DNA of 8,797 bases from JAEUKA01 sp035340095 (GCA_035340095.1 DAORGN010000208.1:1-8797), one strand, 5' to 3'. Shown: positions 1 to 6,889, counted from the stretch's first letter. Numbers and translations are program-made. The notes: generated by a model not told the origin, from the sequence alone.

Positions 1-881
1 AGTCGGCCACTTTGTCCCGGCAAGAGCTTGTGCGGACCACTTGGTTCAAACCAGGACAGCGCCATTCCGTCGCGCGGATCGAGCACCGGCGCTTGTCGCA
101 AAAGCCGCAGCGGCGTCGTTGTTTGTGCAGACGCCAGCTCAAAGTGGAGCGGCAGCTCATTCAAGATCGGCAGGTGGGCTTCGATGCGGGTTTCGCCGCT
201 GCCGGCGACGCGCACAAGGGCTGGACTGCTGCCGGGTTCGACGATTTGACCTGTCGCGGCGCTGACCTGCATCACCACCCCGGCAAGCGGACTGCGCAGC
301 GTCACCCGGCCCCCACCATCGGCAATCGCGGCGGCATCTTGAGCCGACAGACCGGCTGCCTGTAGCGTCGACAGCGCTTCTTTTTGGGCGGCGCTCGCTT
401 CCGATAGCGATGCGGCGGTTTCGGCAATGTCCGAAAGTCGCGCCAGACCCTCGCCGCGCAGCGACTGGAGCTGCTGCTGCCGCTGCAAAAAGGCGCTTTG
501 CCGCAGCCCCGCCGCCAGGTACGCACCCGCGGCGCGCACCACTTCCGGCATTCGCACAACCACAAGCGGGGTTCCTGCCGTGACCTGCTGTCCGGGTTCA
601 ACCTGCACCGACACGACTTGGGCACGAAACGCGGGCATCACTTCGGCGCGCTGTGTCGCCGATCCGAGCACTTGCGCCGGCACTTCCACAAGGGTTGCGC
701 CTTCGGCCTTCTGCACTTTGGCAAACGCGCTGGAAACCGGCGCACTTTCGGTCGCCGCGCGCGGTGTTCCGGCATCGGCAACGGCAGACGGGGCCGGCGG
801 AGCGACCGCATCGCGTGGACCACAGCCAGCATGCAGCGCAAGACAGACCCACACCCATCGACCAAACGAAACCGCGTTCAT
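1..881 (-). CDS. RND-type efflux periplasmic adaptor (membrane fusion protein), CusB/CzcB-like, C-terminus cut by window edge
   Basis: The adaptor links an inner-membrane RND pump to an outer-membrane channel in the periplasm. Reading minus from the ATG at 881-879, 293 codons stay open to the window edge. The N-terminus is hydrophobic (about residues 9-19) and ends in HAGC, with Cys20 a possible lipid-anchor site, although His at -3 is not a canonical lipobox. A Pro/Ala-rich linker follows (22-50). The two lipoyl half-motifs lie at about 86-109 (VQVEPGQQVTAGTPLVVV) and 193-223 (LRSPLAGVVMQVSAATGQIV), separated by a Gln/Ala-rich helical hairpin (115-185). A beta-barrel begins near 231 and the typical LLPGQSGR turn is at 286-293. 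MPEVVRAAGAYLAA (111-124) resembles the CusB signature around PE-x4-A-x3-YL. The start overlaps the channel stop as ATGA, and GGAGAG at 893-888 is a good ribosome site. Substrate is inferred, not shown. Confidence 0.88.
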   Translation of the reverse strand, partial: MNAVSFGRWVWVCLALHAGCGPRDAVAPPAPSAVADAGTPRAATESAPVSSAFAKVQKAEGATLVEVPAQVLGSATQRAEVMPAFRAQVVSVQVEPGQQVTAGTPLVVVRMPEVVRAAGAYLAAGLRQSAFLQRQQQLQSLRGEGLARLSDIAETAASLSEASAAQKEALSTLQAAGLSAQDAAAIADGGGRVTLRSPLAGVVMQVSAATGQIVEPGSSPALVRVAGSGETRIEAHLPILNELPLHFELASAQTTTPLRLLRQAPVLDPRDGMALSWFEPSGPHKLLPGQSGR

Positions 882-2140
882 GGTGCACTCTCCGCATTCC
901 GAAGCCCGAGGGCCGTTAGGTACAAAGCGAGTCGATGCTGACTGCTGGCCAGCATCGCTTTGGCGCGCGCGGCTTGGGCCTTGGCTTGCAGATGGCTTCG
1001 TCGCGCCATCAGCACTTCGAGAATGGTTCCGTCGCCCGCCAGAAGCAGCCGTTGCCGCAGCTCGACTTGTCTTTGTGCCGCCGGCAAAAGCTGCGCAAAA
1101 AGGATGTTGTGGAGCTGGCCGTAGTGTTCGACATCGTGCAGCGTCTGTTTCAGATCGATGAGCGCGCTGTGTTCTGCCGCCTGCGCCGCCACTTTCTGTC
1201 GCGCCGCACTGGCCAAAAGCTCGGTCTGTTCGCGCTGACCGCGGTCAAACGCCGGAATGCTCAGCGCCAGCGTGCCAAACACCGCATACGGGGCCGTCGG
1301 TTCGCGCAGTGCCAAAGCACCCAGCCAGAGCTGGGATCCGCGCTGCGTCACCGCTTCGTGGGCATGCGCTTTGTCGACCTGCGCCTGCGACCACTTGTGC
1401 TGCGGCTCGGGAAGCGTGGCGATACGCCGCTGCGCTTCCTCGATGAGCGACGGCTGGACAAGCGGCAACGTCACCGGATCGGGATCTCCTGCCGCATGAA
1501 CCGCTTCTTTTTGTCCGATGAACTGTCCCAGGACAAGGCCCTGCTCGACGACTTCACCTTCCGCCGAAAGCTGCTGCGCCTTTTGTTCGGCAAGATAGGT
1601 CTGCGCCGTGGTGACATCGACCTGCGTTGCCGCGCCCGCCTGAAACAGCCGCTCGGTCTGGGCCACGATCTGTGTCGCCAGTGCGACTTCTTCCTGGGAA
1701 AGCTGCTCGACTTGTTCTTGGGCCCACAGCGCCATCCACAGCCTTATCACCCCGAGCTTCTGACGGAACTTGACGGAATGCAGCTCGTGCGCAAGCGCCG
1801 CATTTTCTTCTTCGATGCTCTGTTTCCGCGCCGCGCGATAGCCCGACAGGTGGAAGCCCTGCGAAACCGCCACTTGCACCACGGCGCCTTGACCGCCGGT
1901 GTCGTCGCGATAGCCGGCTTCAACGCTGAGCTGCGGATTGTGGGTCATCGCGCTGAGGGTCGAAAGCCCCAGCCTTCGCTGACTCTGCGCCGCTTCGATT
2001 TCTTTGACCGCCGGGGCCGTTTCCGCCTGCGCAATCGACTGGGCAAAGGTCAGCGGCTGCGACGCTGGATGCGCCCGCAGGATCGACGCATGACCGAGAG
2101 AGCACAAGGAAGCCAAACCAAGCCAGACCAAAAACCGCAT
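878..2140 (-). CDS. TolC/CusC-family outer membrane efflux channel (OEP)
   Basis: This is the outer-membrane channel of a tripartite efflux pump. From the ATG at 2140 it is 420 aa, usual for the family. A signal peptide (about 20 residues, MRFLVWLGLASLCSLGHAS) is followed by two similar helix-strand halves. In the first, HNPQLSVEAGYRD and VAVSQGFHLSGYRAARK form a typical strand-plus-helix segment, then long Ala/Gln/Glu-rich helices with LFQAGAATQVDVTTAQTYL. The second half has ALSIPAFDRGQREQTELLAS and the late TILEVLMARRSHLQA motif. These are hallmark patterns of OEP proteins in CusC/CzcC-type pumps. An in-frame TTG at 2146 would add two residues; I prefer the ATG, though neither has a strong ribosome site, which hints at translational coupling to the kinase gene about 58 bases upstream. 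Its TGA overlaps the adaptor ATG. Confidence 0.88.
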   Translation of the reverse strand: MRFLVWLGLASLCSLGHASILRAHPASQPLTFAQSIAQAETAPAVKEIEAAQSQRRLGLSTLSAMTHNPQLSVEAGYRDDTGGQGAVVQVAVSQGFHLSGYRAARKQSIEEENAALAHELHSVKFRQKLGVIRLWMALWAQEQVEQLSQEEVALATQIVAQTERLFQAGAATQVDVTTAQTYLAEQKAQQLSAEGEVVEQGLVLGQFIGQKEAVHAAGDPDPVTLPLVQPSLIEEAQRRIATLPEPQHKWSQAQVDKAHAHEAVTQRGSQLWLGALALREPTAPYAVFGTLALSIPAFDRGQREQTELLASAARQKVAAQAAEHSALIDLKQTLHDVEHYGQLHNILFAQLLPAAQRQVELRQRLLLAGDGTILEVLMARRSHLQAKAQAARAKAMLASSQHRLALYLTALGLRNAESAP

Positions 2141-2187
2141 GCCCAAACAGGTACACGGGCGCTGTGGCTTTGTGCATGAATGCCAAG

Positions 2188-2201
2188 TAAGAAATTTCTT
2201 A
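2188..2201. repeat. 14-bp perfect palindrome at the kinase stop codon
   Basis: TAAGAAATTTCTTA is a perfect palindrome and stands out as A/T-rich in a GC-rich neighbourhood. Its last three bases on the plus strand are the complement of the kinase TAA stop. It could be a regulator operator for an internal promoter in front of the channel gene, a small RNA hairpin that adjusts downstream expression, or chance. No T-tract follows that would make it a terminator. Confidence 0.5.
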
Positions 2202-3602
2202 GGAAAGGCTTCCCATCGACGGAAGCTCGATCACAAAGCGCGTTCCTTGTGGCACGGTCTCGTCCAAAAAAATCCGTCCTTGATGGCGCGCGACAATTTC
2301 GCGGGTGATGTGCAGTCCCAGCCCGTGTCCGGCGCGCTCCTGGGGATTTCTGTGCGGAAGTGGCGTGCGACGAAAGGGGGCAAACAGCTCGGCGCGACGG
2401 GCGGGATGAATCCCTGGACCTTCATCTTGGACCGCCAGACGGACCACGCTGTCGCTCCGCTCAAGGGAAATCCGAATGCTGCTGCCCGGCGGGGCAAACT
2501 TGAGCGCGTTGCTTAGCAAGTTGTCGACAGCCTGCCGCAGCGCCGGTTCATGACCGCTCGTCGTCACATCGGGCGATCCTTCGACTTCGATAAGAACGCT
2601 GCGCGTCTCGGCTTCGGCCCGCGCCGATTGTGCCGCCGCGGTGGCGACCTGGAACAGCAACACCTGCGCCCACGCCCAGTCGGCCTGTTCGAGCGCAAAT
2701 CGATCGAGAAGCTGCTGACACAGCGCCCCGAGCCGCACCACTTCGCTGCGCACTTCTTCCATCGCCGCGACCAGCTCCTCTTTGGGTCTTTCCCGTCGCA
2801 AGGCCAGATCCACACTGGTGCGCATCAGCCCAAGCGGGGTTCGCAGCTCATGTGCCGCGTCGGCCAGCAGTCGTTCTTGCGCCGCGCGTGCCGCCCGCAG
2901 CTTGGCCGTCGTCTGCTGGAGCACCCGATGCAGCTCGCCAATTTCATCGCGGTGCGGATCATCGGGCAGATCCTGATCGAGCTGTCCTTCGCGCAGCGCC
3001 GCGATGTGGCTGCTGAGCAGTCCGAGCCGGGCCCGCAGCCCACGCGCCGCCGCCGCTTGCAGCGCAAACAGCACGACACCAAACAGCGCCGCCAGACTTA
3101 GCGTCGTGCGATAAAACGCTGCCGCCGATCCGTCGAGCTGTTCAAGCGATGCCGCCAGCCGCAGCGTATAAAGTCCCCCGCGCGGTGCCGCGACCGTCAC
3201 GGTTAACTCGCGACAGCGAACGCCATCGGGACGCTTGTGGGTGTAGAGCCGGGGCGGCTGTCCGGGCACACCCGGCAACAGAACTTCTGGCGGCTGCTCT
3301 TTGACAGCGACGCGCGGCGGATAGCTCATGACGATTTGGCCATCGGGGCCAAACAGATCGCCCGTCGGCGCAAACAGCCGCACACTGTCAATCAGCGGCG
3401 ATGTCGCCATGTGCAAGTGGACGCGCCCGCCAGGACCATCAAACAGGCTGACGCTTTCCACCGCGGCTTGCGCAAGCAGCGCCCGATCGACCGCCGCTTC
3501 CAGGTGATAGCGAAACCAGCGACCGGACACCGCGACGCCGAGCAGCACGCCGAGCGCGGGCACCAATGCACCCAAAAGCCACATCCGGGTGGCCAGCTTC
3601 AT
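2199..3602 (-). CDS. Sensor histidine kinase of a two-component system (CusS/QseC-type architecture)
   Basis: An inner-membrane sensor that autophosphorylates on His and passes phosphate to the adjacent regulator. The 467 aa contain TM1 (about 8-28), a periplasmic sensor region of about 135 residues, TM2 (about 165-187), a HAMP linker (about 188-240), and a dimerisation/phosphoacceptor helix with LLADAAHELRTPLGLMRTSV, His251 being the phosphorylation site. The ATPase domain shows the N box (DNLLSNALKF, 360-369), G1 box (DEGPGI, 393-398) and G2 box (GHGLGLH, 425-431), so all catalytic elements are present. The periplasmic part is not one I recognise; it contains HLHM at 62-65 and a single Cys130, possible metal ligands but unproven. 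The ATG overlaps the regulator TGA (ATGA), so the two are co-translated. Position before efflux genes suggests it senses the exported substrate. Confidence 0.93.
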   Translation of the reverse strand: MKLATRMWLLGALVPALGVLLGVAVSGRWFRYHLEAAVDRALLAQAAVESVSLFDGPGGRVHLHMATSPLIDSVRLFAPTGDLFGPDGQIVMSYPPRVAVKEQPPEVLLPGVPGQPPRLYTHKRPDGVRCRELTVTVAAPRGGLYTLRLAASLEQLDGSAAAFYRTTLSLAALFGVVLFALQAAAARGLRARLGLLSSHIAALREGQLDQDLPDDPHRDEIGELHRVLQQTTAKLRAARAAQERLLADAAHELRTPLGLMRTSVDLALRRERPKEELVAAMEEVRSEVVRLGALCQQLLDRFALEQADWAWAQVLLFQVATAAAQSARAEAETRSVLIEVEGSPDVTTSGHEPALRQAVDNLLSNALKFAPPGSSIRISLERSDSVVRLAVQDEGPGIHPARRAELFAPFRRTPLPHRNPQERAGHGLGLHITREIVARHQGRIFLDETVPQGTRFVIELPSMGSLS

Positions 3603-4294
3603 GGGCGTTCTCCGCTGCGGGGGGGATCGACGGTCAGTCGGTAGCCGATGCCGCGCACGGTCTGGATCTGCACGCCAGAGCCGTGAAGCTGATCGATTTT
3701 GGCGCGCAGATATCCGATGTAGACATCGACGATGTTGGGGGCGCCCTCGAAGTCGGTGCCCCAGACCGTGCTAAGCAGCTTGGACCGCGTAAGGACATCG
3801 CCGCGGTGGCCGCTCAGCTCGCTCAGCAGCTCGAACTCTCGACTGGTCAAAGGCAGCTCGCCCGCAGTTCCGCACAGCACCCGCCTGCGGGTATCGAGCG
3901 AAAGCGATCCGATCTGCAAGCTGGGTTCGTGGTTGCCGCCGCGCCGGTGCAGCGCTTCGACCCGCGCGAGCAGTTCATCAAAATCGAACGGCTTGGTCAG
4001 ATAGTCATCGGCCCCCGCGCGCAGTCCGGTGACTTTTTCGCCGGTCGTCCCGCGCGCGGTCAGCATCAGCACGGGCGTCCGCAGCCCTTTTTGCCGCCAG
4101 CTTCGCAGAAGCGACACGCCATCCTGTTCGGCCAGCATCCAGTCGAGCAAAATCGCATCGTAAGGAATGTCGAGCGCCTGCTGCGCGGCTTCATCTGCCG
4201 AGGCACAGACATCGGCCTGATGCCCTTCTTCTTGCAGGCCGCGGCGCAAAAGGCGCGCCATCTTTTCTTCATCCTCGACGATGAGAATCTTCAT
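3599..4294 (-). CDS. OmpR/PhoB-family response regulator (CusR/QseB-like)
   Basis: A DNA-binding response regulator of 231 aa, standard length. The receiver domain (1-118) begins MKILIVEDEE with the acidic pocket at Glu7-Asp8, phosphoacceptor Asp51 in ILLDWMLAEQDG, switch Thr79 in LMLTARG and Lys101 in LTKPFDFDEL. The C-terminal winged helix (about 124-224) has the usual PLTSREFELLSEL, GDVLTRSKLLSTVWG, NIVDVYIGYLRAKID and VRGIGYRL segments. It is the first gene of the minus-strand regulator/kinase/efflux unit and overlaps the kinase start by four bases. The Shine-Dalgarno is weak (an AGG only two bases before ATG). Immediately upstream lies the 42-bp repeat array, which must be either its promoter region or its transcript leader. 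By family precedent it would activate the efflux genes; the DNA site is not identified. Confidence 0.94.
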   Translation of the reverse strand: MKILIVEDEEKMARLLRRGLQEEGHQADVCASADEAAQQALDIPYDAILLDWMLAEQDGVSLLRSWRQKGLRTPVLMLTARGTTGEKVTGLRAGADDYLTKPFDFDELLARVEALHRRGGNHEPSLQIGSLSLDTRRRVLCGTAGELPLTSREFELLSELSGHRGDVLTRSKLLSTVWGTDFEGAPNIVDVYIGYLRAKIDQLHGSGVQIQTVRGIGYRLTVDPPRSGERP

Positions 4295-4385
4295 GGCCTG
4301 CTATCTAACCCGAGTCTTGGGCCAGACCAACAGAAAGTCCCATCGCAGCGAAAACGTGCGTGTTGCTGCGGAAGCGCTGTCCACA

Positions 4386-4407
4386 CCGATTTGATCGGTC
4401 CAATTGG
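4386..4407. repeat. Adjacent short inverted repeats in a degenerate array unit
   Basis: CCGAT-TTG-ATCGG (4386-4398) is a perfect 5-bp stem with a three-base loop, followed one base later by the palindrome CCAATTGG (4400-4407). Both sit between two GGAAGCGCT copies, where core units carry the GCGC-centred palindrome. The unit has therefore lost the core sequence yet still holds dyad symmetry. Confidence 0.5.
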
Positions 4408-4700
4408 TGCGGGAAGCGCTGCCATGCACGCCATGTTGCGCAAAAACAGGCTGGCAGGCAGGCTACCCGCACAGTTTTTGCGCAAAAAGAGGTTGGCAGC
4501 TTGGCTTCCCGCACAGTTTTTGCGCAAAACGAGGTTGGCAGCTTGGCTTCCCGCGCATGTTTTGCGCAAAACGAGGTTGGCAGCTTGGCTACCCGCGCAG
4601 TTTTTGCGCAAAAAGAGGTTGGCAGCTTGGCTTCCCGCACGTTTTTTCGCCAAAACCGGTGTGGAAGCGCTGCCAGCGCAGTTTCGTTCTGTACATTCGT

Positions 4701-4721
4701 GTGCGGAAGCGCTTCCCGCAC
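4701..4721. repeat. Near-perfect inverted repeat at the cinA-proximal end of the array
   Basis: GTGCGGAAGC pairs with GCTTCCCGCAC with a single extra C, around the perfect palindrome GGAAGCGCTTCC. It lies about 57 bases past the CinA-domain stop codon on the minus strand and could form a strong hairpin in that transcript. No clear T-tract follows, so I do not call it an intrinsic terminator. Confidence 0.5.
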
Positions 4722-4777
4722 CGTTTTGTCTGACCGCTTGGCTTTTGTCGCGCTGCCGCAGCGAAAGTGGACGTGAT

Positions 4778-5515
4778 CTAGATGCAGCGGAGTACGTGCG
4801 AAGCGATGCGGGACACGAGCTGGTCCGCGGCAGACTGGACCCGGCTTGGTTCTTTCCCTTCGAGCGTGAGCAGCACCCGATGGCCATCTTCATCGGGCTG
4901 CATGCGCGGATAGGAACCGATTGCCACATCCGGAAACAGCGCTGCGATGGCGGACAGATCGTCGGCGATCATCCCTTCTTCACTTCGCACGTAGATTTTG
5001 CGCAGCACAAACGGGGTGTCGCGGAATGTTTCTGCAATCGCCAAGAACTTGCGGCGAAAGATTTCAGGAATGCCGGGCAAAATGTAGATGTTCTGCATCC
5101 TTACGACCGGCCAGCGCAGGTCCGGTCCTTCCAGCAGATCCGCGCCCTGCGGAACATCTGCCATCCGCAAGTTGGCTTCGCAAAGCGGCAGCTTTTGCAG
5201 CTCATAGTAGCCACGCAGCAGCGCTTCGAGCCGCGGATGGCGCACGACCTGGACCGAAAACGCCGCCGCGATTCCTTCCATTGTTACGTCATCGTGCGTT
5301 GGTCCCACGCCGCCCGATGTGAACACATGATCATTTCGCGGACTGACGCGGCGCAGTGCTTCAGCAATCCGATCGACTTCATCGGGAACGACGACAATTT
5401 CGCGCAACGCCACCCCCAGACCGCGCAGCTCGCCAATCAAAAAGGGGGTGTTGGTATCGACGATCTTGCCAGACAGGATTTCGTTGCCGATGACGACCAG
5501 GGCAGCACGAGCCAT
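4778..5515 (-). CDS. Stand-alone MoCF/CinA N-terminal domain protein (molybdopterin-binding-like, COG1058 type)
   Basis: This matches the N-terminal domain of competence/damage-inducible protein CinA and the molybdopterin-binding-like domain of eukaryotic FAD synthase (FLAD1). Related domains hydrolyse ADP-ribose or FAD-type pyrophosphates. From the ATG at 5515 it is 245 aa. Diagnostic motifs are VVIGNEILSGKIVDTNT (7-23), VVVPDEVDRI (41-50), FTSGGVGPTHDDVT (65-78) and NIYILPGIPE (142-151). The deamidase domain of full CinA (about 160 further residues) is absent. MQNIYILPGIPE and the spacing of motifs look closer to the FLAD1 half than to classical CinA, from memory of the family. The start is uncertain: an ATG at 5527 adds four residues, and longer options would overlap the divergent gene at 5609. 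No strong ribosome site precedes either ATG. The 42-bp array follows its stop. Confidence 0.88.
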   Translation of the reverse strand: MARAALVVIGNEILSGKIVDTNTPFLIGELRGLGVALREIVVVPDEVDRIAEALRRVSPRNDHVFTSGGVGPTHDDVTMEGIAAAFSVQVVRHPRLEALLRGYYELQKLPLCEANLRMADVPQGADLLEGPDLRWPVVRMQNIYILPGIPEIFRRKFLAIAETFRDTPFVLRKIYVRSEEGMIADDLSAIAALFPDVAIGSYPRMQPDEDGHRVLLTLEGKEPSRVQSAADQLVSRIASHVLRCI

Positions 5516-5570
5516 GTGCGCGAGCATATCAGCAAACCGGCGGCGCTTGGGATGATGCGCCGTGCGAAAC

Positions 5571-5599
5571 TTGTTTGGCCGCGGACCCGCCCGTAGGAT
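5571..5599 (+). promoter_or_regulatory. Possible sigma70-like promoter for the ABC transporter genes
   Basis: TTGTTT (5571-5576) and TAGGAT (5594-5599) are 17 bases apart, matching -35 and -10 elements at three and four of six positions. Transcription would begin near 5606, only a few bases before the ATG at 5609, so the mRNA would be leaderless or nearly so. Alternatively AGGA at 5595-5598 is the ribosome site and the promoter lies further left. The 93-base divergent gap 5516-5608 shows nothing stronger on either strand. Confidence 0.3.
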
Positions 5600-5608
5600 G
5601 CGGCGGAC

Positions 5609-6889
5609 ATGGCGCACAGGTTTTTCGCCCTCTTTGTGTTGGTGTTGCGGACGGCAGGGCGGGCTGCGTTTGCGCGCGCGGCGCTTTTGTATCTGGCGAT
5701 TGCGATGGTGTCGATGATCGTCTTTGCGCCAAATGCAATGATGGCCAGCGATGTGACCGACCTGGCCCAGTCATCGATTGGTTTTCGCATCGTGCTGTGG
5801 TCTGTGTGGCTTCTGGCGGCGACTCCGGCGGCGCGTGCGGTGCTGTGTGAACCGTCGCTGTTTTGGTGGCGGAGCTTGCCGATTCCGCGGCTTCACTTTT
5901 ATGTCGCGCAGGGACTTGTGCTCGCGCTTGCCGAGCTGCCACTTGCGATTCTGTATGCGCGCGGCGAACGCCCGCTGGCTGGCATCGCGGTGCTCTGTGT
6001 GAACATGAGCCTGCACTCCCTGTGGGTTTCCCGATCGCGCGATCTGCCGTCGTGGATTGTCCTTTTCGGACTGCCGCTCGCAGTGTGTCTGCCGCTTCCT
6101 CTGCCAGTTCTTTTGCCGCTGTCTTTGCTCTGTGTGGTTTGGTCTTTGCCGCGGGCGTTTTTGGCGGCTCCGCATCACCTGTTGGTCACGCACAGACCGG
6201 CGGTCTTGGGCCCGGCGCTGCTGGCGCTGGCGCTTACGTATCTTGTGACCCTTTGGCGAGCCCATGCGGCGCTGTTTGTGCGCGCGTGCTTGCTTCTGCT
6301 GTGCGGCGCCCTGATTTCCTTTTTGGCGCTGCGCAACAACCAGATCACCTCTGCATCGCTGCAAAACACGATATCGCTCGGTGTCTTGTCAGTGACGCTG
6401 CTTTTGGGTCTGTCTGGGCTGGCCGGTCCGGTTGTGCGCTGTGCACAGCATGCCGATTGGCTGTTCCAGGTCTGTCAGCGCGACGGAAGGTTTTGCCTGC
6501 TGGCGGAGGTCTGTGCGCTTTCGATCTGCGGCGTGACGCTGGGACTCCTTCACGGGATCTTGCTGGTGCTGCTTGTGGGGGCAGACGGTGCGCGGTGGCT
6601 GCCAGTCTGCGCAAGCAGCGCGGCGCTGGGTCTGCTTGTGGCGGTGCAGACAGGAAGCTTTGTGCGGCTTGCGCTGCGTGGAAATGAAAAGGACACTGAC
6701 CGGCTGCTCCTGTGGCTGTGCGGACTGATTCCGCTGGGTCCGGTGCTTTTGTGGATGTTTCACGAACTGGGACTTTTGTTTCTGCTGCTTTTGGCGACGT
6801 TTATGTATTTGCGCGCCGAAAGGCAGGCGTCCCCCAAAGGACGCTGGCAGCGGCTTCTGCGTGAACGAGAACAGCGAGGGATACAGTGA
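5609..6889 (+). CDS. Polytopic membrane protein, predicted permease of a two-gene ABC transporter
   Basis: A 426-aa integral membrane protein, rich in Leu, Ala and Val, with roughly 11-12 predicted helices by eye, for instance near ALLYLAIAMVSMIVFA, YVAQGLVLALAELPLAILYA, LLLLCGALISFLAL, SVTLLLGLSGLAG, TLGLLHGILLVLLVG and LGLLFLLLLATFMYL. The loops are short and the C-terminus is basic (RWQRLLREREQRGIQ), expected to be cytoplasmic. I do not recognise a specific family. The permease role is inferred from the next gene, an ABC ATPase whose GTG overlaps this TGA (GTGA), and the helix number would fit a large ABC-2-like exporter subunit. There is no substrate clue. The ATG has AGGA at 5595-5598 with a long spacing of ten. 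It is transcribed divergently from the CinA-domain gene. Confidence 0.85.
   Translation: MAHRFFALFVLVLRTAGRAAFARAALLYLAIAMVSMIVFAPNAMMASDVTDLAQSSIGFRIVLWSVWLLAATPAARAVLCEPSLFWWRSLPIPRLHFYVAQGLVLALAELPLAILYARGERPLAGIAVLCVNMSLHSLWVSRSRDLPSWIVLFGLPLAVCLPLPLPVLLPLSLLCVVWSLPRAFLAAPHHLLVTHRPAVLGPALLALALTYLVTLWRAHAALFVRACLLLLCGALISFLALRNNQITSASLQNTISLGVLSVTLLLGLSGLAGPVVRCAQHADWLFQVCQRDGRFCLLAEVCALSICGVTLGLLHGILLVLLVGADGARWLPVCASSAALGLLVAVQTGSFVRLALRGNEKDTDRLLLWLCGLIPLGPVLLWMFHELGLLFLLLLATFMYLRAERQASPKGRWQRLLREREQRGIQ

Larger units (their letters stand above)
4352..4760. repeat. Tandem array with exact 42-bp period (5 core units plus degenerate flanking units)
   Basis: TTGCGCAA recurs at 4436, 4478, 4520, 4562 and 4604, always 42 bases apart, with a decayed copy TTCGCCAA at 4646. 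Core units continue with AGGTTGGCAGCTTGGCT, then a CCGC-rich end. The centre is a palindrome, at best TTTTTGCGCAAAAA (4475-4488 and 4601-4614). Flanking units carry GGAAGCGCT at 4370 and 4412 (42 apart) and at 4663 and 4705 (42 apart), and a weaker GCGCT at 4750, so the same period extends outward. On the minus strand the outer units read AGC-GCTTCC where inner units read AGCCAAGCTGCC, a three-base length difference. The array fills most of the 483-base gap between the CinA-domain gene and the response regulator. Because 42 is divisible by three and the unit is stop-free in most frames, several frames stay open through it; I see no start, ribosome site or family match to support a gene. Confidence 0.93.

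Noticed and set aside
427..1161. A 244-residue plus-strand open frame spanning the adaptor/channel junction
   Set aside because: It is antisense to two genes with clear family features and has biased Arg/Ala/Cys composition without any motif.
935..2179. A 414-residue plus-strand open frame
   Set aside because: It is antisense to the TolC-family channel, Arg/Leu-rich in the manner of GC-rich shadow frames, and shows no motif.
1920..2186. A minus-strand frame starting MAFMHKATAP that could be an alternative N-terminus for the channel
   Set aside because: It is out of frame with the channel protein, and the channel frame already has a good signal peptide from 2140.
4295..4343. A sigma70 promoter directly before the response regulator (TTGGTC, 16 bases, TTAGAT on the minus strand)
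   Set aside because: Each hexamer matches the consensus at only three of six positions and the -10 would lie about ten bases from the ATG, so it is no better than chance.
4436..4650. CRISPR array
   Set aside because: The period is regular, but the would-be spacers are nearly identical to each other, the unit is contiguous, and no cas gene is nearby.
3566..5596. A 676-residue plus-strand open frame
   Set aside because: It is antisense to the response regulator and the CinA-domain gene, both with full family motifs, and crosses the stop-free repeat array. It has no recognisable domain.
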